Shown here: one piece after another, positions 1 to 11,135 of the stretch
Layout: every line of letters starts with the position of its first letter
Numbering within the stretch: the stretch's first letter is position 1
Assembly: GCA_037127255.1 (NCBI GenBank)
Contig: JBANSL010000004.1
Location: forward strand, 36,358,467-36,422,466
Direction of reading: 5' to 3'
Source of the DNA: Persicaria tinctoria
Taxonomy: Eukaryota; Streptophyta; Magnoliopsida; Caryophyllales; Polygonaceae
Length of the DNA: 64,000 nucleotides
Program-made: the position numbers and the translations under genes
The notes under the pieces: model-generated
Seen by the model: the letters and a program-made list of their open reading frames with translations, nothing else
Told to the model about the DNA's origin: nothing
The model's database searches: none

Positions 1-979
1 TTGTACTCTCTTGGACCCCACCTTGTGTTCACTGCCACACGGCCTTGCTAGCCGTTGTCCTAATGTTTCTCACTCCTGACGGGGAGTCATGGACTCACTT
101 ATGGCTCCCCGTCAGGCCTTTGCCCCTCCTTATGACCACCTTCCCTCGTACCATGCCCGCGGTTGGTGCCTCATCTTGGGGTTACGATCCGCGCCCGTGG
201 TGCTTCCTTGCTGCTTCCCTTTACAGCTTCTACAGTGATGCATCTGATTGAGGTCCCTCCCTAGGTTACTGAATATGCCTCAGGTTGGGAGCGCCTTTGC
301 TTTGGTTCGACATGTGTGCCCACTTGAAATCCTTTGGTGGTTCGATCCGGTCTCTGATGGCAGTTCGTATGGTTGATGTACCGCCTGATCAATCTAAATC
401 CCCAGGTTAGCAGTTCGTGTGGCACAATGCCCGCCTGATCAATCCAGCTTCGGAGGATAGCAGTTCGTGTAGCCGACACCACGCCTAATCAACCTAGATC
501 CATCTAGCAGTTAGTGTGATTGGAGCTACGCCTGATCCATTCTAGCTCCCCTACAGGCAGTTCGTGGGATTGTGTTACGCCTGATCAACCCTAGCCCAGA
601 CGTCTAGCAGTTCGTGGGACAGAGACCGTGCCTGATCAATCCTGTTCGAGACGCTTGATTAGCCACTGGAGGGTTGCTCGTGCGCTTCCTTTCTTGCCGA
701 AGTTGAGGAGTTCTTGACTTTGAGGCATATTTTATAGCCTATTGTAGAGACTTTTGAGATTGATGTTGTCTTGTAGGTTGGCCTTTCAGGAGCTTGTATG
801 CTCCTTAGGAAGAGTCGTTGATGGGTTTGTGAGGGTGCTTGTATGACCCATTGTATGGTTTCCTCCTAGTAAAGTCCCAGGACCATGCTAGAGGTGACCA
901 CTTTTTTATTTCCTGCACTTCCGTTGTAAAAATTATATATTATTAATACAATTAACCCTTAAAATAAAATAAAATAAAA
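1..979 (+). mobile_element. Probable 3' end of a LINE-type or other poly(A) retroposon
   Basis: No credible coding frame is present. The stretch ends in an AT-rich segment followed by an (AAAAT)n tail at about 960-979, as plant non-LTR retroposons often do. Its last bases before the tail (AATACAATTAACCCTTAAAA) nearly match the end of a separate poly(A) insertion at 30340-30365, so both may share a 3' end recognised by the same reverse transcriptase. The 5' part lies outside the window and no target duplication can be tested. The block contains a 50-bp tandem repeat, annotated separately. A processed transcript is the alternative. Confidence 0.45.
358..656 (+). repeat. About six tandem copies of a ~50-bp unit
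   Basis: Each unit starts with GCAGTTCGTG (variants GCAGTTCGTA, GCAGTTAGTG) and, after about ten variable bases, carries CGCCTGATCAAYC. Units begin near 360, 410, 460, 507, 557 and 607. The constant blocks are well kept while the spacers differ. Short ORFs cross it on both strands without a consistent frame, so it is probably not coding. Confidence 0.75.
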
Positions 980-3023
980 GGAGGAAATCAAGTATGAAAT
1001 ATAATAAAATAAATCAAACCAGATTCAGGCTCACGCAAATAAATACAAGACTCCTCCAATGCAGTAAGAGAAAGTCAGGATCGAATCCACGAGGAAGCGT
1101 GTCAGCGGATCCTACGTAGCTGTAAATCTCACAGAAAAAACAGAAAAGACATAAACGAAGAAACAAAGAAAGAAAGACAGAAAATAGCAAACGAAAGCAA
1201 GAAATAAAACAAATACAGAAGCTAACTCGATCTCGACTAGATGCAACTCGAGATCGACTACCAGTAACAAAAGACAGAAACTGAGAATCGACGACAGAAA
1301 CTCGAGTCAGACCACACAGTACTCGATCTCGACAAGGTGCTACTCGAGATCGACTAGAAATAGTAAAAACAGAAATTGCAAAATCAAAAGCAGAAACAGA
1401 AACTCAACTCGACGTAGACAAGAGCCAACTCGATCTGGACAAAGGTCCTACTCGAGATCGACTAAACTCTACTCTGTATCGACTAACAAAACTCAGAAAA
1501 CGTAAATTGCAATTTCTCGAACCCAAAACTCAGAATTCCGACGAAATAAATCAATATAATAAAGAACTTCCAAAGCCAGGGTATCAACACCACAACGATA
1601 ATCATGCAAAGTAACACATAAAGGCATAAAAGATCATGCTTTCCATCAAAATAACTTTCGTTACTAACAAATAAGCATATAGAGGCTTTCATATAAACCC
1701 TAATTGTTACTAACCCTTTTTCACATAATTAATCCAAGTTGCATTAAGATCACTTTCGCTTCAATAACACAAACAAGGATCACCTTCAACTCTCGCAAAA
1801 GAATCATGCTCATAGGGATAGAAGACTAATCGCATAACAAGATCTGACCTTTACCGCATCACTTTATATGACCACCGTCGGGCTCACCCCAGCCCCAGAA
1901 GTGGGTGGACTACTCGCTCTTCATTATCAAGAAAGACATCAAATAACAAAAGAAACTAACTTGCATTGAATTAAATAAAGAAAGCTTACAACCAACAAGA
2001 CAAATCCGCTTTCGTCTTTCCACCTTGCTTGCTACAAACTCTCTTTCTCTCTACTCTTACTACTTGAATGGAATTGATTGTGTTTCTGAATGAATGAAAA
2101 ACCAGCCCCTAGGGCTTTATTTATAGCCTTCTATTTCTTGCTATTCAAGGATAGAATCTTCTATCTATATCTACTTAAAAGCTTAAAGATAAATAAATTG
2201 CTTAAGGGAAATAAATCTTTAAAGGAAACTATATCTAAAGTTTGCAAAATATCTCCAATGTAGGTAGAACTTCTCTTCCATAGATAGACTTGATCAAATT
2301 GGATAGAATCTCGGCCAACTCGACTCCCTTCGTGCCCAAGTAACTCCAACTCGACTCGGACTGCTCACGCCGACGCGTTTCCAGAAACTGGGCTACTCGA
2401 TATCGACAAGAGTACTCGATATCGAGTACCGTGGTTCGTCGACTATGGTGGCCTGGCTTCTCGGGTAGATCTGCTCGACAAGGCTCGGACTTGTGGGCTC
2501 CTTGGCTCTTCGATCTCGACTAGGCAACTCGAGATCGAGTAAGGTGTGGTCGAGGATGGCTTGCCTGGTGTGGTCGAGGACTCCCCCTCGGCATGGGGCG
2601 CTGGGTTGTCCTCGATCTCGACTAGATCTCCTCGAGGTCGAGTAGGGTCGTCCCGACGTCTCCGTCCTTGGGTTCTCGACTCTGATCTTGGTCGACAAGG
2701 TCAGTGCTCGGACAGCTTCGTCGAAGTCGAGTAGCAGTACTCTAGATCGAGTAAACTCGGGCTTCAAGCTTGATTTGACTGGTTCCGCTGCTTCTTGACC
2801 TTGCACTTCTGTAGTTGATTTCCGAGCTTTCCTGACCTTTCTCAGAACTGCTGTAAATTGCCTCGAATTCTGCGAATTTAAAAAAAAACTGGTGTAGATT
2901 CCATAATTTGGCAAATAAACATAAACTACATAGATTCTGTAATATCTTAGCCCAAATGAATGAAATGTATGCAGAAATCAATATAAAATTTAATGTAAAA
3001 CATGGCGGATTCAGCTCACAACA
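980..3023 (-). mobile_element. LTR of a B-family (Athila-like) retrotransposon, solo or left-truncated
   Basis: This block aligns along its length with the two LTRs of element B: same start (GGAGGAAATCAAGTATG), same CTCGATCTCGAC-type motifs, same end (AACATGGCGGATTCAGCTCACAACA region). It ends in CAACA at 3023, directly before the Ulp1-like coding sequence. No internal region follows on the right, so it is a solo LTR or the remnant of a larger insertion. The left TG terminus is not visible because a poly(A) tail abuts it. A 173-codon frame at 2393-2914 (-) is an accidental frame in the LTR. Orientation is taken from the TATA box and from B. Confidence 0.75.
2117..2125 (-). promoter_or_regulatory. 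TATA box of the B-family LTR
   Basis: Reads TATAAATAA on the minus strand, in the context GGCTATAAATAAAGCCCTAG. The same box in nearly the same context occurs in both LTRs of element B, and its strand matches B's gag-pro. Confidence 0.6.
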
Positions 3024-3717
3024 ATGGACGACATGGTGAGGAGTATAACCGCGGAGTTAGCCTCGAAGATGGCCACGCTCGAGGAGATAATTGAAGACAC
3101 GAAGAGGAAACTGAGGTGAAAGAGGACTAGGGAGTCGGAGGAGCAAGTGGATGTTCTAGGAAAGAAGGTAAGGTTATCCTGGTATCAGATCGGAAGCGTC
3201 ATGTCATTTTATTTTACTGTCATATTGTGCATATTGGATGTCCTGTGCATGTCAGTAAATTTCATGCCAATACCAGTATATGTCAATTTACTCAGAGGTC
3301 ATGTGCTTAGGTTCATGGATAAGTAAAGGACAAGGACAAAGGCAAGGAGGACGAGGACAAGGACAGGGGCAAGGACAAGGGCAAGGAGGACAAGGGCAAG
3401 GCCAGGCTAAGAAAGAGAGAAAGCCCACCAAGAAGGATAAGGTCAAGGATAAGGCCAAGGCCATAGAGGTTTGTGCACGAGACTGTCATGTTAAGATCAA
3501 GTTGATGTCATGTCAATTATATTGACTGTCATGTTAACCGCACCATGGGGTGCAAGTTGCAGAAGAAGTTGGTGGCACCCGGTGCCTCCGAGGTTGAGGC
3601 TGAGTCTGAGGTGCCCCTCCAACGGCCGAGAAGAAGCACCCGTCAACATCCTGATACGTTGTCCCAAGCGGATGTAACTCAGCCAGTGAAGAAGTCGCGT
3701 GTGGGCAAGAAGCCAAT
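3024..3717 (+). pseudogene. Ulp1-like (C48) protease gene, 5' part, split by element A
   Basis: An ATG at 3024 opens a short coiled-coil-like segment (MDDMVRSITAELASKM). One in-frame TGA lies at 3117-3119 and a GT donor at about 3169. Further right is a Gly/Gln-rich stretch (about 3313-3410), then a Lys-rich one, and after another GT-AG intron an exon from about 3564 encodes KKLVAPGASEVEAE. That frame runs into the Athila LTR and resumes in phase at 25223-25228 beyond it. Upstream low-complexity basic segments with a C-terminal Ulp1 domain are typical of plant transposon-associated Ulp1 genes. Intron limits are inferred, and function comes only from the distal part. Confidence 0.6.
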
Positions 3718-4973
3718 TGATAATGCATATCTTAGATAGGCGTTATAGGCATTTTTAGCTTAGTTAGGTTGCATTTCTTTCATACTTTGTTGCTAAATTG
3801 CATCTTGTGATTATTTTAGAAGAGTTCGGATTCTGCGCAAATTTGTGTTTAACTCGCAGATTGAATCAGAACACATTTGGGAGATGCAGTCTCTCGAAGA
3901 GGAACACAAGAAACATTGGAAGGAACAAGGAAGGAAAGATCAAGACAAGAGGAGATACCCGCAAAGGAAAATAAGAAGACACGACAAAAGAGATACCGCG
4001 GCCGCAGCATGCGTGCCGCGACCGCAGCAAGGCCCGCTACAGCGAGGTACGAAGAAACAGTGTGCTGCGGCCGCAACATTGGTCGTCAGCGCTTTTACGC
4101 GTCATTTTAAATATTAAAAAAACCCTAGATCTATTACTTTATTTTATGGTCGACTTTGGATGTTTTAAAAAGGCCAAGTTTTATGTTATTTTCATTCCTT
4201 CTATTTTATTCTCTCATCAGACACTTTAGAGATTTTGAGTGATGTCTTCCATGAGGAACTAAACTCATCTATTCTACCTGCAATTTGAAGCTTTATTTGG
4301 ATTGATTGTAAGTTTCTAATTCTCGTTCGTTGGTTCCTCTATTTGAATTCTTCAACTTTTTTTTGCTTGATTGATTATTGATTTGTTCTATCTTGTCTAG
4401 CCAACTTGTTAGATCAATTCAATTGCTAAGGTTTTGTAGATTCCTGGTTGCGAACCTTAACCTAATTGGCAAACTTGTTCTATTAGGGCTGGTTGAACTA
4501 ATTGAATGAGTAGGAAGTTGAATGTGCTCTTAAATCCCTCTTTAGGGACTGCAAATACTTTGGCTAATCAATTGGGTTAAATCCTTCTTTAGGGACTGTT
4601 CGATTGATAAGGGTTGCTTGGACTGGTTGGACTAGTAACTATATTAGGTCGGGACAAGGGCATTCATAAAAAACTTAATAGGACGAGAATAAGTTACAAT
4701 GATCGCTTCAATCCAATAAAGTGGAAAATTGTAGGTAGAATTGCTTCTCCTAATTGTCTAAAAACCAAATTCGTTTGCTTTGCTTTCTTTACTTTGCTTT
4801 GATAAAAGGCGAAACTTTCACACACAAAAACCCCCAAAACTGGTTACTTTTATTGACACCTGAATTGCACTTGAGTTATAACTTTCCCTGTGGATCGACC
4901 TCTTGCTTATTGCTATACTAGTTATAGGTTTGAGTTTACTTTGACGGATCAACGACAGGTTTCCCCTCCGTCA
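3718..4973 (+). repeat. 5' LTR of element A
   Basis: 1256 bp, TG...CA, matching the 3' LTR at 23949-25222 along its whole length with scattered substitutions and small indels. It contains a GC-rich island (about 3996-4075) with two GCGGCCGC sites in otherwise AT-rich sequence, and a short repeated motif TCYYTCTTTAGGGACTG near 4540 and 4585. Confidence 0.93.
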
Positions 4974-4977
4974 AATT

Positions 4978-4995
4978 TGGCGCCGTTGCCGGGGA
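4978..4995 (+). other. Primer-binding site of element A
   Basis: TGGCGCCGTTGCCGGGGA lies four bases after the LTR end. The same 18-mer follows B's 5' LTR on the other strand. It is the PBS type usually seen in Athila elements (assigned to tRNA-Asp in the literature as I recall; not testable here). Confidence 0.85.
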
Positions 4996-5050
4996 TCTTT
5001 ATTTAATTCTTGTGTGTTTTTAGTGTTGATCTTTGTGTGGACCGTCGTAT

Positions 5051-5353
5051 ATGGTCCATACCCGTGCTACTAATTCTTCTTTGTTGCCGTTTGATTCAGA
5101 GATTGAAAGGACTCTTCTCGCTCTAAGGCGAGAAACTCGTGATCGCTTTCGCGAGCTCCCTTTTGATCAAGAAGAACCTCCAACAGAGATGGCTAACGAC
5201 GCGAACCGCACTCTTAAGGAGCTTTCTGCTCCTGATCTGGCACAACAACCCTTGGCAATCCAATTCCCTGCGCTAGGGGAAGGAGTCAACTATGAGCTGA
5301 AATTAAGGGTAGTTCATCTTCTACCCAAATTCCATGGGTTGAGTGGGGAGGAC
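5051..5353 (+). pseudogene. Element A gag, N-terminal part
   Basis: Encodes 101 codons from ATGGTCCATACC, including a segment rich in acidic residues and the pre-domain (LSAPDLAQQPLAIQFPALGE) that precedes the Athila retrotransposon gag domain. The frame is cut exactly at G-E-D by insertion of element B, whose duplication AGGAC forms the last bases. It resumes in phase at 15137. The start is the first ATG giving the MVHTRAT opening; an in-frame ATG at 5033 is also possible. Confidence 0.85.
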
Positions 5354-7738
5354 TGTTGTTGCAGGAGGTAATCGAGTATGAAATGAATGTAAAATAAAGT
5401 TCAGACTGACTTCCCTGTCTCAGCAAATAAATACAAGACTTCCTCCCGTTGTAGTAAGAGAAAAGTCAGGATCGAATCCACGAGGAAGCACGTCAGCAGT
5501 TCTCAGGTAGCTATCAATTCTCACAACAGCAGCAGAAAAGACAGAATCGCAGAAAGGAAAAGAAAGAGATAAATAACCCGGCAAGGGCAACTAAAATAAA
5601 AGCAAGGAACAAAGCAAGAAAAGACAAAGCGAAACAGCAAATAAAACGAGGACACAGAAGCTACTCGATCTCGAGTAAGCTGTCCTCTAGATCGACAAGA
5701 AAGGTAATGAAAACAGAAACCAGAAGACAAAAACAAACAACTCGACAAGTAAAGCTCTCCTCGACCTCGACAAGAGGTACTCGATCTCGACTAGAAAAGA
5801 AAAGACAGAAACTTTTAAAATCGACAAAAGCAGCAAACTTAACTCGACCTAGACAGAAAATATGTCGAGTAAAAACAGAAAATATAAAATTGCAGATTTT
5901 CGACAGAATTCAGAAATTCGACAGAAATAAACTCAATATGCTAAAAGACCTCCAAGGCCAGGGTTTCAATACCACAACGATAACCATGCAAAACAATACA
6001 TAAAGGCATAAAAGATCATGCTTTCCATCAAATAACTTTCGTCATTAACAAATAGGCATATAGAGGCTTTCGCATAAACCCTAATTGTTACTAACCCTTT
6101 TTCACATAATTAATCCAAGTTGCATTAAGATCACTTTCACTTCAATAACACAAACAAGGATCACCTTCAACTCTCGCAAAAGAATCATGCTCATAGGGAT
6201 AGAAGATGAATCGCACAAAAGATCTGACCTTTATCGCATCGCCTCACATGGCCACCGTCGGGCTCACCCCAGCCCTAGAAATGGGTGGACTACTCACGCC
6301 TCATTGCAATAAAAGACATTGATGTAAAAGAAGAAACTTGCATAAAAACTATATTCAAAGCCTTTTACAATCCTGACAATCAACTTTCGCAGAAAGCCAA
6401 AACCCTAAAAACCTTAGAACTCCTAAACTCTATGTGTAATTGTATCTCTCAACTGGAATCATGATCTGAATTGGAATGGAATAAAACTGAGCCCCCTAGG
6501 GCCTTATTTATAGCCTTCATTCCCTAGCTATTCTAGGAAAGAAGATATCTATCTATATCTAAAATTATATCTAAAATGCTTAAGGATAAATAAAAGACAT
6601 AATGGAATTAAATCAACTAAGAAAAGATAAAACTAATTAAGGTAGGTCTTCATGTCTTGATAGATCTTGTCTCCTTGGATAGAACTTGATGGAATCGGAT
6701 AGAATCTTCCGCCTTTGCGCCCAAGGAAAGCCAAGTCTAGTCGGACAAGCCAAGTCGAGAAGCTTCTGGAACGCGGCTCTACTCGAGATCGACCACAACT
6801 CGTCGACCTCGACAAGGATGGCTCGTCGACTGGGCTTCCTCGGGTTGGTGTGCTCGATGTGCTCGGACTGGGGCTCAGGTGCTCGTCGACCTCGACCACC
6901 CCTTGTCGATGTCGAGTAGGATGGGTTTGTCGACTGGGTCTGCCCGGGTAGGTCTAGTCGACTGGCTCGGATCCGGACTCAAGGTCTTGTCGACCTCGAC
7001 CAAGGCTCCTCGAGGTCGAGTTGGGTTCTCTCTTTCCGCTCCCGCTCCCGCGAGTTGCTTCATCGCTGGCAGCGAGTGGCCTCTTCCGCAGCAGCGAGTG
7101 GTCCGCTGCAGCGAGTGGAGTCGCTGGCAGCGAGTCTCGCCTGGTCGTCCTCGGCTTCGTCCTCGGCTTCTCGGGCAGCTCTCCTCGTCGACTCCGGGCA
7201 TGACTTTGGGCTTCGTCGATCTCGACCAGGGCTTTGTCGAGATCGAGTAGATTCCCGGAGCTGGGTGGTCTGGCTCTCTCGATCAGGCTCTGTCGACAAG
7301 GTTGCTCGACCAGGGCTCATCGAGATCGAGTAGAGTCTAGTCGATCTCGAGTAGAGTTTTCTCAGCTTTCTACTCTGTTCTTGAAACGCACTTTCCCGAG
7401 TCCTCGTTTTTCGGATTGACACATATGACCATGCGTTGGAAAGCTCTTTCCGAGGGCTACAACTCTCATGAAGACATCAAAGCTTGATTCATGACGAAGA
7501 ATGATGAAAAATGGCCTTTTCTCTAGCTGCACCATTCCTAGCTTCTCCATGAGTTTCCTTTAAGCTCCAAAGTGCGTCCGATTTCTGCGAAATATAACCA
7601 AAACTTGTGTAGACCTCCATATATTGTAAATAAGTGTAAACTACACAGATTCTGTATTATTCTAACCCAAATGCATGCAATGTATGCAGAAATCGATATA
7701 AAAGTAAGTGTAAAACATGGCGAATTAGGCTCACAACA
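5354..7738 (-). repeat. 3' LTR of element B (left copy)
   Basis: 2385 bp. It contains dozens of TCGAGATCGA / TCGATCTCGA-type motifs, dense between about 6770 and 7350, plus a local GCAGCGAGTGG repeat (about 7060-7135). Compared with the other LTR it carries an extra copy of a short CTCGGCTTC repeat near 7150-7175. Confidence 0.93.
6504..6512 (-). promoter_or_regulatory. TATA box in B's left LTR
   Basis: TATAAATAA on the minus strand within GGCTATAAATAAGGCCCTAG, identical in both B LTRs. Confidence 0.6.
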
Positions 7739-7755
7739 AACACCCCATACTTAAG
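7739..7755 (-). other. Polypurine tract of element B
   Basis: On the minus strand the bases next to the LTR read AAGTATGGGGTGTT, preceded by CTTGAGGACAAGCAAGCTT. Element A has the matching arrangement before its 3' LTR (CTTGAGGACAAG...AAGTGTGGGG). Confidence 0.8.
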
Positions 7756-9213
7756 CTTGCTTGTCCTCAAGCAATACTTTTAATTGTCATTCAGGGGAAG
7801 AATTCAAAACTCTCAACATCTTAGATTCATTCTCATATGTCCCCTGCAATCAATTACCATCCTCGAAAAAGGTACTAGTGTCACAGATTCATGCATGTGC
7901 AGATATGTAAAAGCAACATCTACTCATCGAAGGAGGTTTATGCAAAAACATTCATAAGTGACAAAGCATTAATAATCAAGAAGACTTTAATTTAAGCTCA
8001 TGAAGGAGTAGATAGGTAAAAGGCTAAAAGGTGGGCAATTTTTGGCAATGTGGTGCTTTTGATCCGGGGAAATGGAGTACTTTCCAATTTGAATTTCCAA
8101 ATTCCTTCTCCATTTGATTCATCACCTTTCATAATGCTTTTCTCAACAATAATGCTTTTACCTCTCTAACCTCAACACTGCCTTCTCGCGAGTCGCAAAC
8201 ATGGGTGTCATGAATGGTCCCGGATACTTAGTGCTTTGGACTCCTCACAATGTGTCCCATCTCTCCAAACTATTATCCCAGAGAGCAGGGTCAATCTACC
8301 TTTATCTCCTGAGGTGATTGGATTTTCTTTCACTCATTAAATTTTCCATATATTTCAAATAATTTCCTTCCAAACTTCAAATAATGATAACTATCACAAC
8401 AACCATATAACATCTCCATAACGTAACATCATTCTCAACATAATCTCCGGATAGGGTAAAGAATGGCAAATATTTAGATTATGTGGAGCAATATATGAAA
8501 TAAGGCATATTATGGCTTTTGTGTAATGCATAAGCATAGGTAAGGCTAGGATTATAAACAATGAGCATTATATGGAAATATAAAATCCTCCATCATCTTA
8601 TCATGCAACATGTCAAAAGCAACTTCAAATTTTACCTCCTTTCATGGTTTTCAAGAAATATGCATTTCATTGTGACTTCCCTTTACTAGGCAATTTCATG
8701 CTATATCTCTAATGAATCCAATTTTGCATCGTCGAGTTCAATATAAGCTTCCATGACATTATTCAAAAAAATTCAATGGGGGTCATTTTTCTCAAATTTT
8801 TGGAAAACATACATATAAGCACATAAATCAATAATGCCTTCCAAAATAGCCATGTATAAGAAATAAACTTTAAACATGCACACATAATGTCAAATATGGC
8901 AAATATGCATAAAGTAAGCCCTTCCCCCACCCCATACTTAAACATTACAGTGTCCTCACTGTATAAAAACAATGTAAAGGGTAAAGAAAGAAACTCACAA
9001 GACAGATGTGCAGAGCCTCAAAATTTCGAATGGAGCATCTCCTAGCCGAGTTTTAATGTAGCTTGGTTCCATCCGTTGACCTGAAAAGTAGAAGACATAT
9101 ACCTATAATAGAAATAACAAAAAATGTTCAAAACCAAAAAGTCTCAAATGTCCTAAAAAGTCTATGTACATGCTCTAGATGTTATAGTCGCTAGGTCGAC
9201 TTTCCATTTATGC
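7756..9213 (-). other. Non-coding 3' region of element B
   Basis: About 1.46 kb between the end of the reading frame and the PPT, with no supported gene. On the minus strand it holds a motif TTCATGACACCCATGTTTGC (8192-8216 region), which recurs in A's 3' region, and near its coding-side end a hairpin plus polypurine module. A 69-codon frame at 8763-8972 is not supported. Confidence 0.7.
8921..8962 (-). promoter_or_regulatory. Hairpin (CAGTG-AGGA-CACTG) followed by an internal PPT-like tract, element B
   Basis: On the minus strand: CAGTGAGGACACTG, then TTTAAGTATGGGGTGGGGG. The first part can fold as a 5-bp stem with a 4-base loop. The same pair in the same order lies at 22750-22790 in element A, just after A's last ORF. 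It could be a second plus-strand priming site or a packaging signal; this is inference. Confidence 0.6.
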
Positions 9214-9544
9214 TCAAGGTGGCATCTGCAGGGCCCATGTAGCTTGGGCTTCAAATAGGACTCCATTCTTGTCCATCAGCTGTAATCCTCCAGAATGGAT
9301 CTTGTTCACCACGAATGGTCCCATCCGCTTCTTGTTGAATTTGTTGGGAAACCAATGATCCTTCGACTTAGAGACATAGAGTTTGTCTCCAACTTCATAC
9401 TCCTTAGGCTCATCATTGGAAATCCTGCACAATCGCACATACCAAGGCAGACCTCTCCCATGTATAGATAAATCTTTAATGGAAATAGGAGAAGAAAGGT
9501 CCATACCTTGACTCACCTTTGCAGAAACGGAATCGGGGACAACG

Positions 9545-10075
9545 GTGTTTGGTCGATCTCGACTAGGGTTAGTCGATCTCGACAAGTCTGCTGGTCCTGA
9601 TGGTGGTCTGCTCGAAGATTAAGAAGTCGACGAAGACAGGGTTTGGTCGATCTCGACGAGCCTGGTCGACCTCAACAAGGGCTCTGGTCCTGGTGTCTGC
9701 AGCGTTGAGGAAGGTGCCGTCGAGGAAGACGTGGTCTTGTCGATCTCGACAAGGTTACTCGAGATCGAGTAGCCTTCTCCTCCTGGTGGCTTGCTCATCG
9801 AGGAAGGCGGGGCTGCGCTCTCCGAGTGGTGGTCGATCTCGACAAGGGTGGTCGAGATCGACAAGGGCTCTCCTGGCTCTGGTGGTGCGCTCGAGGAAGC
9901 AGGGACTGGTGGCTCCGAGTTGTGGTCGACCTCGACGAGCCTACTCGAGATCGAGTAGGGTGGCTCCTCTGGTTTGCTGCTCGACGAAGCCGGCTCTGGT
10001 GGAGTCTCCTTGGTCTGGTCGAGATCGACTAGGGTTCTACTCGATGTCGAGGAGCCCTGGTCGATCTTGACCCCA
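9545..10075 (-). repeat. Coding repeat array of about six ~90-bp units in B
   Basis: Each unit encodes roughly 30 residues with SISSxLVEIDxxxxS followed by a Pro/Ser-rich spacer (PPEPGEP-like). Observed cores include LVDLD, LVEVD, LVEID (four times) and STNPSRD in the last, degenerate unit. Each LVEID core is written by a GTCGAGATCGA-type DNA motif, the same word that fills the LTRs. The array occupies the place where RT to integrase should be. Confidence 0.75.
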
Positions 10076-10974
10076 CACTTAGTCCCTGTCAAGGCATCCG
10101 AAAAATAATCAATCCATAACGACTTACTTTGGTCTGTGTCGATTGGATTCTCTGTGTTCTCCTTAAGGATTGCCATGATCTCCTCCACCTGGGCCTCCAT
10201 ATCCCTCTTTTCTATCTCTTCAGGGGTCATATTTCTGACTTTGGGTTCCCCGCAGGTGATGTAGCCAGCTGAGATAGATTTGACCTCTTCCATTGGACCA
10301 GTATGCCTTTCAGTTTTGTTAAAGGAATACTCAATGACCTCATCGCTGATGTTGAAGGTGAGCACTCCTTTTCTTACGCTTATGTTGGCATCCACCGTCG
10401 CCAAGAATGGTCTTCCTAAAATAATTGGACAAGCAGGATCTTCTTGCATATCAACAATTAAGAAATCAGCAGGAACGAAGAATTTACCTACTTGTACTGG
10501 GACATTTTCCACCATGCCTGTCGGAATGACCACCGTGTTGTTGGCCATGTATAGTCTAGCATCCACAGGCTCCAAGGCACCTATCTTAATCTTGGACCAA
10601 ATCGTTAAAGGCATAATACTAACACTAGCTCCAAGATCACATAAAGCATTAATTTTGTATGGACCAAATCCAATAGTTATAGCAAACTTACCTGGATCCG
10701 GCCTCTTCTCCAATATGTCCAGATGGCTGCACTCCTCTGTGATTTCTGCGATCGATCGCTTTTTGCTCAGGATCTCCTTCAGGAACTTGACATAGGATGG
10801 CATTTCATTGAGAGCTTCTGTGAAGGGGATGGTGACGTTGAGCTTCTGAAGCATCATGATGAAACGCTGAAACTTTTTCTCCGCTGGGTCCTTTAGAGAT
10901 TTTGTGGGGAAAGACAGCTTCTTTTTCTGCGTCGGAGCCAGAACAGACGTCGAAGTTGCTGCAGATTTCTCTAC

Positions 10975-11135
10975 GTCGACCAGGGGCTCCTCGACATCGA
11001 CAAGGCCTTTGTCGACATCGACCAGATTGGGCCCAGTCGAGTGGTTGTGTGGTACAGACGAAGATTTTGGCAGGCTCTCCTCGAGGTCGATGAGTCCTTT
11101 GTCGAGGTCGACTAGTCCTTTGTCGAGATCGACTT
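10975..11135 (-). repeat. Second coding cluster of the TCGA motif in B (VDLDKG repeats)
   Basis: In the linker between the zinc knuckle and protease, six or seven copies of LVDLDKG / LVDVDKG / LVDVEE follow each other, split by a spacer at about 11035-11085. The DNA core is TTGTCGAGGTCGACTAG-like. Confidence 0.75.

Noticed and set aside
358..656. CRISPR array
   Set aside because: Regular 50-bp spacing, but the genome is a plant, the spacers are short and related, and no cas gene is present.
2393..2914. 173-codon minus-strand frame
   Set aside because: It lies wholly inside a B-family LTR, its Ser/Arg-rich translation comes from the TCGA motifs, and the frame is not conserved in the other two LTRs.
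6633..7422. Several overlapping frames on both strands in B's LTR (and their copies at 14037-14815)
   Set aside because: CpG-rich motif DNA leaves all frames open; no domain, and the two LTRs differ by indels that shift them.
9214..9500. Chromodomain at the end of element B
   Set aside because: The segment looks like an integrase GPF tail; no aromatic cage pattern is visible.
9600..10070. 156-codon plus-strand frame rich in Arg/Ser
   Set aside because: Antisense shadow of the gag-protease repeat array.
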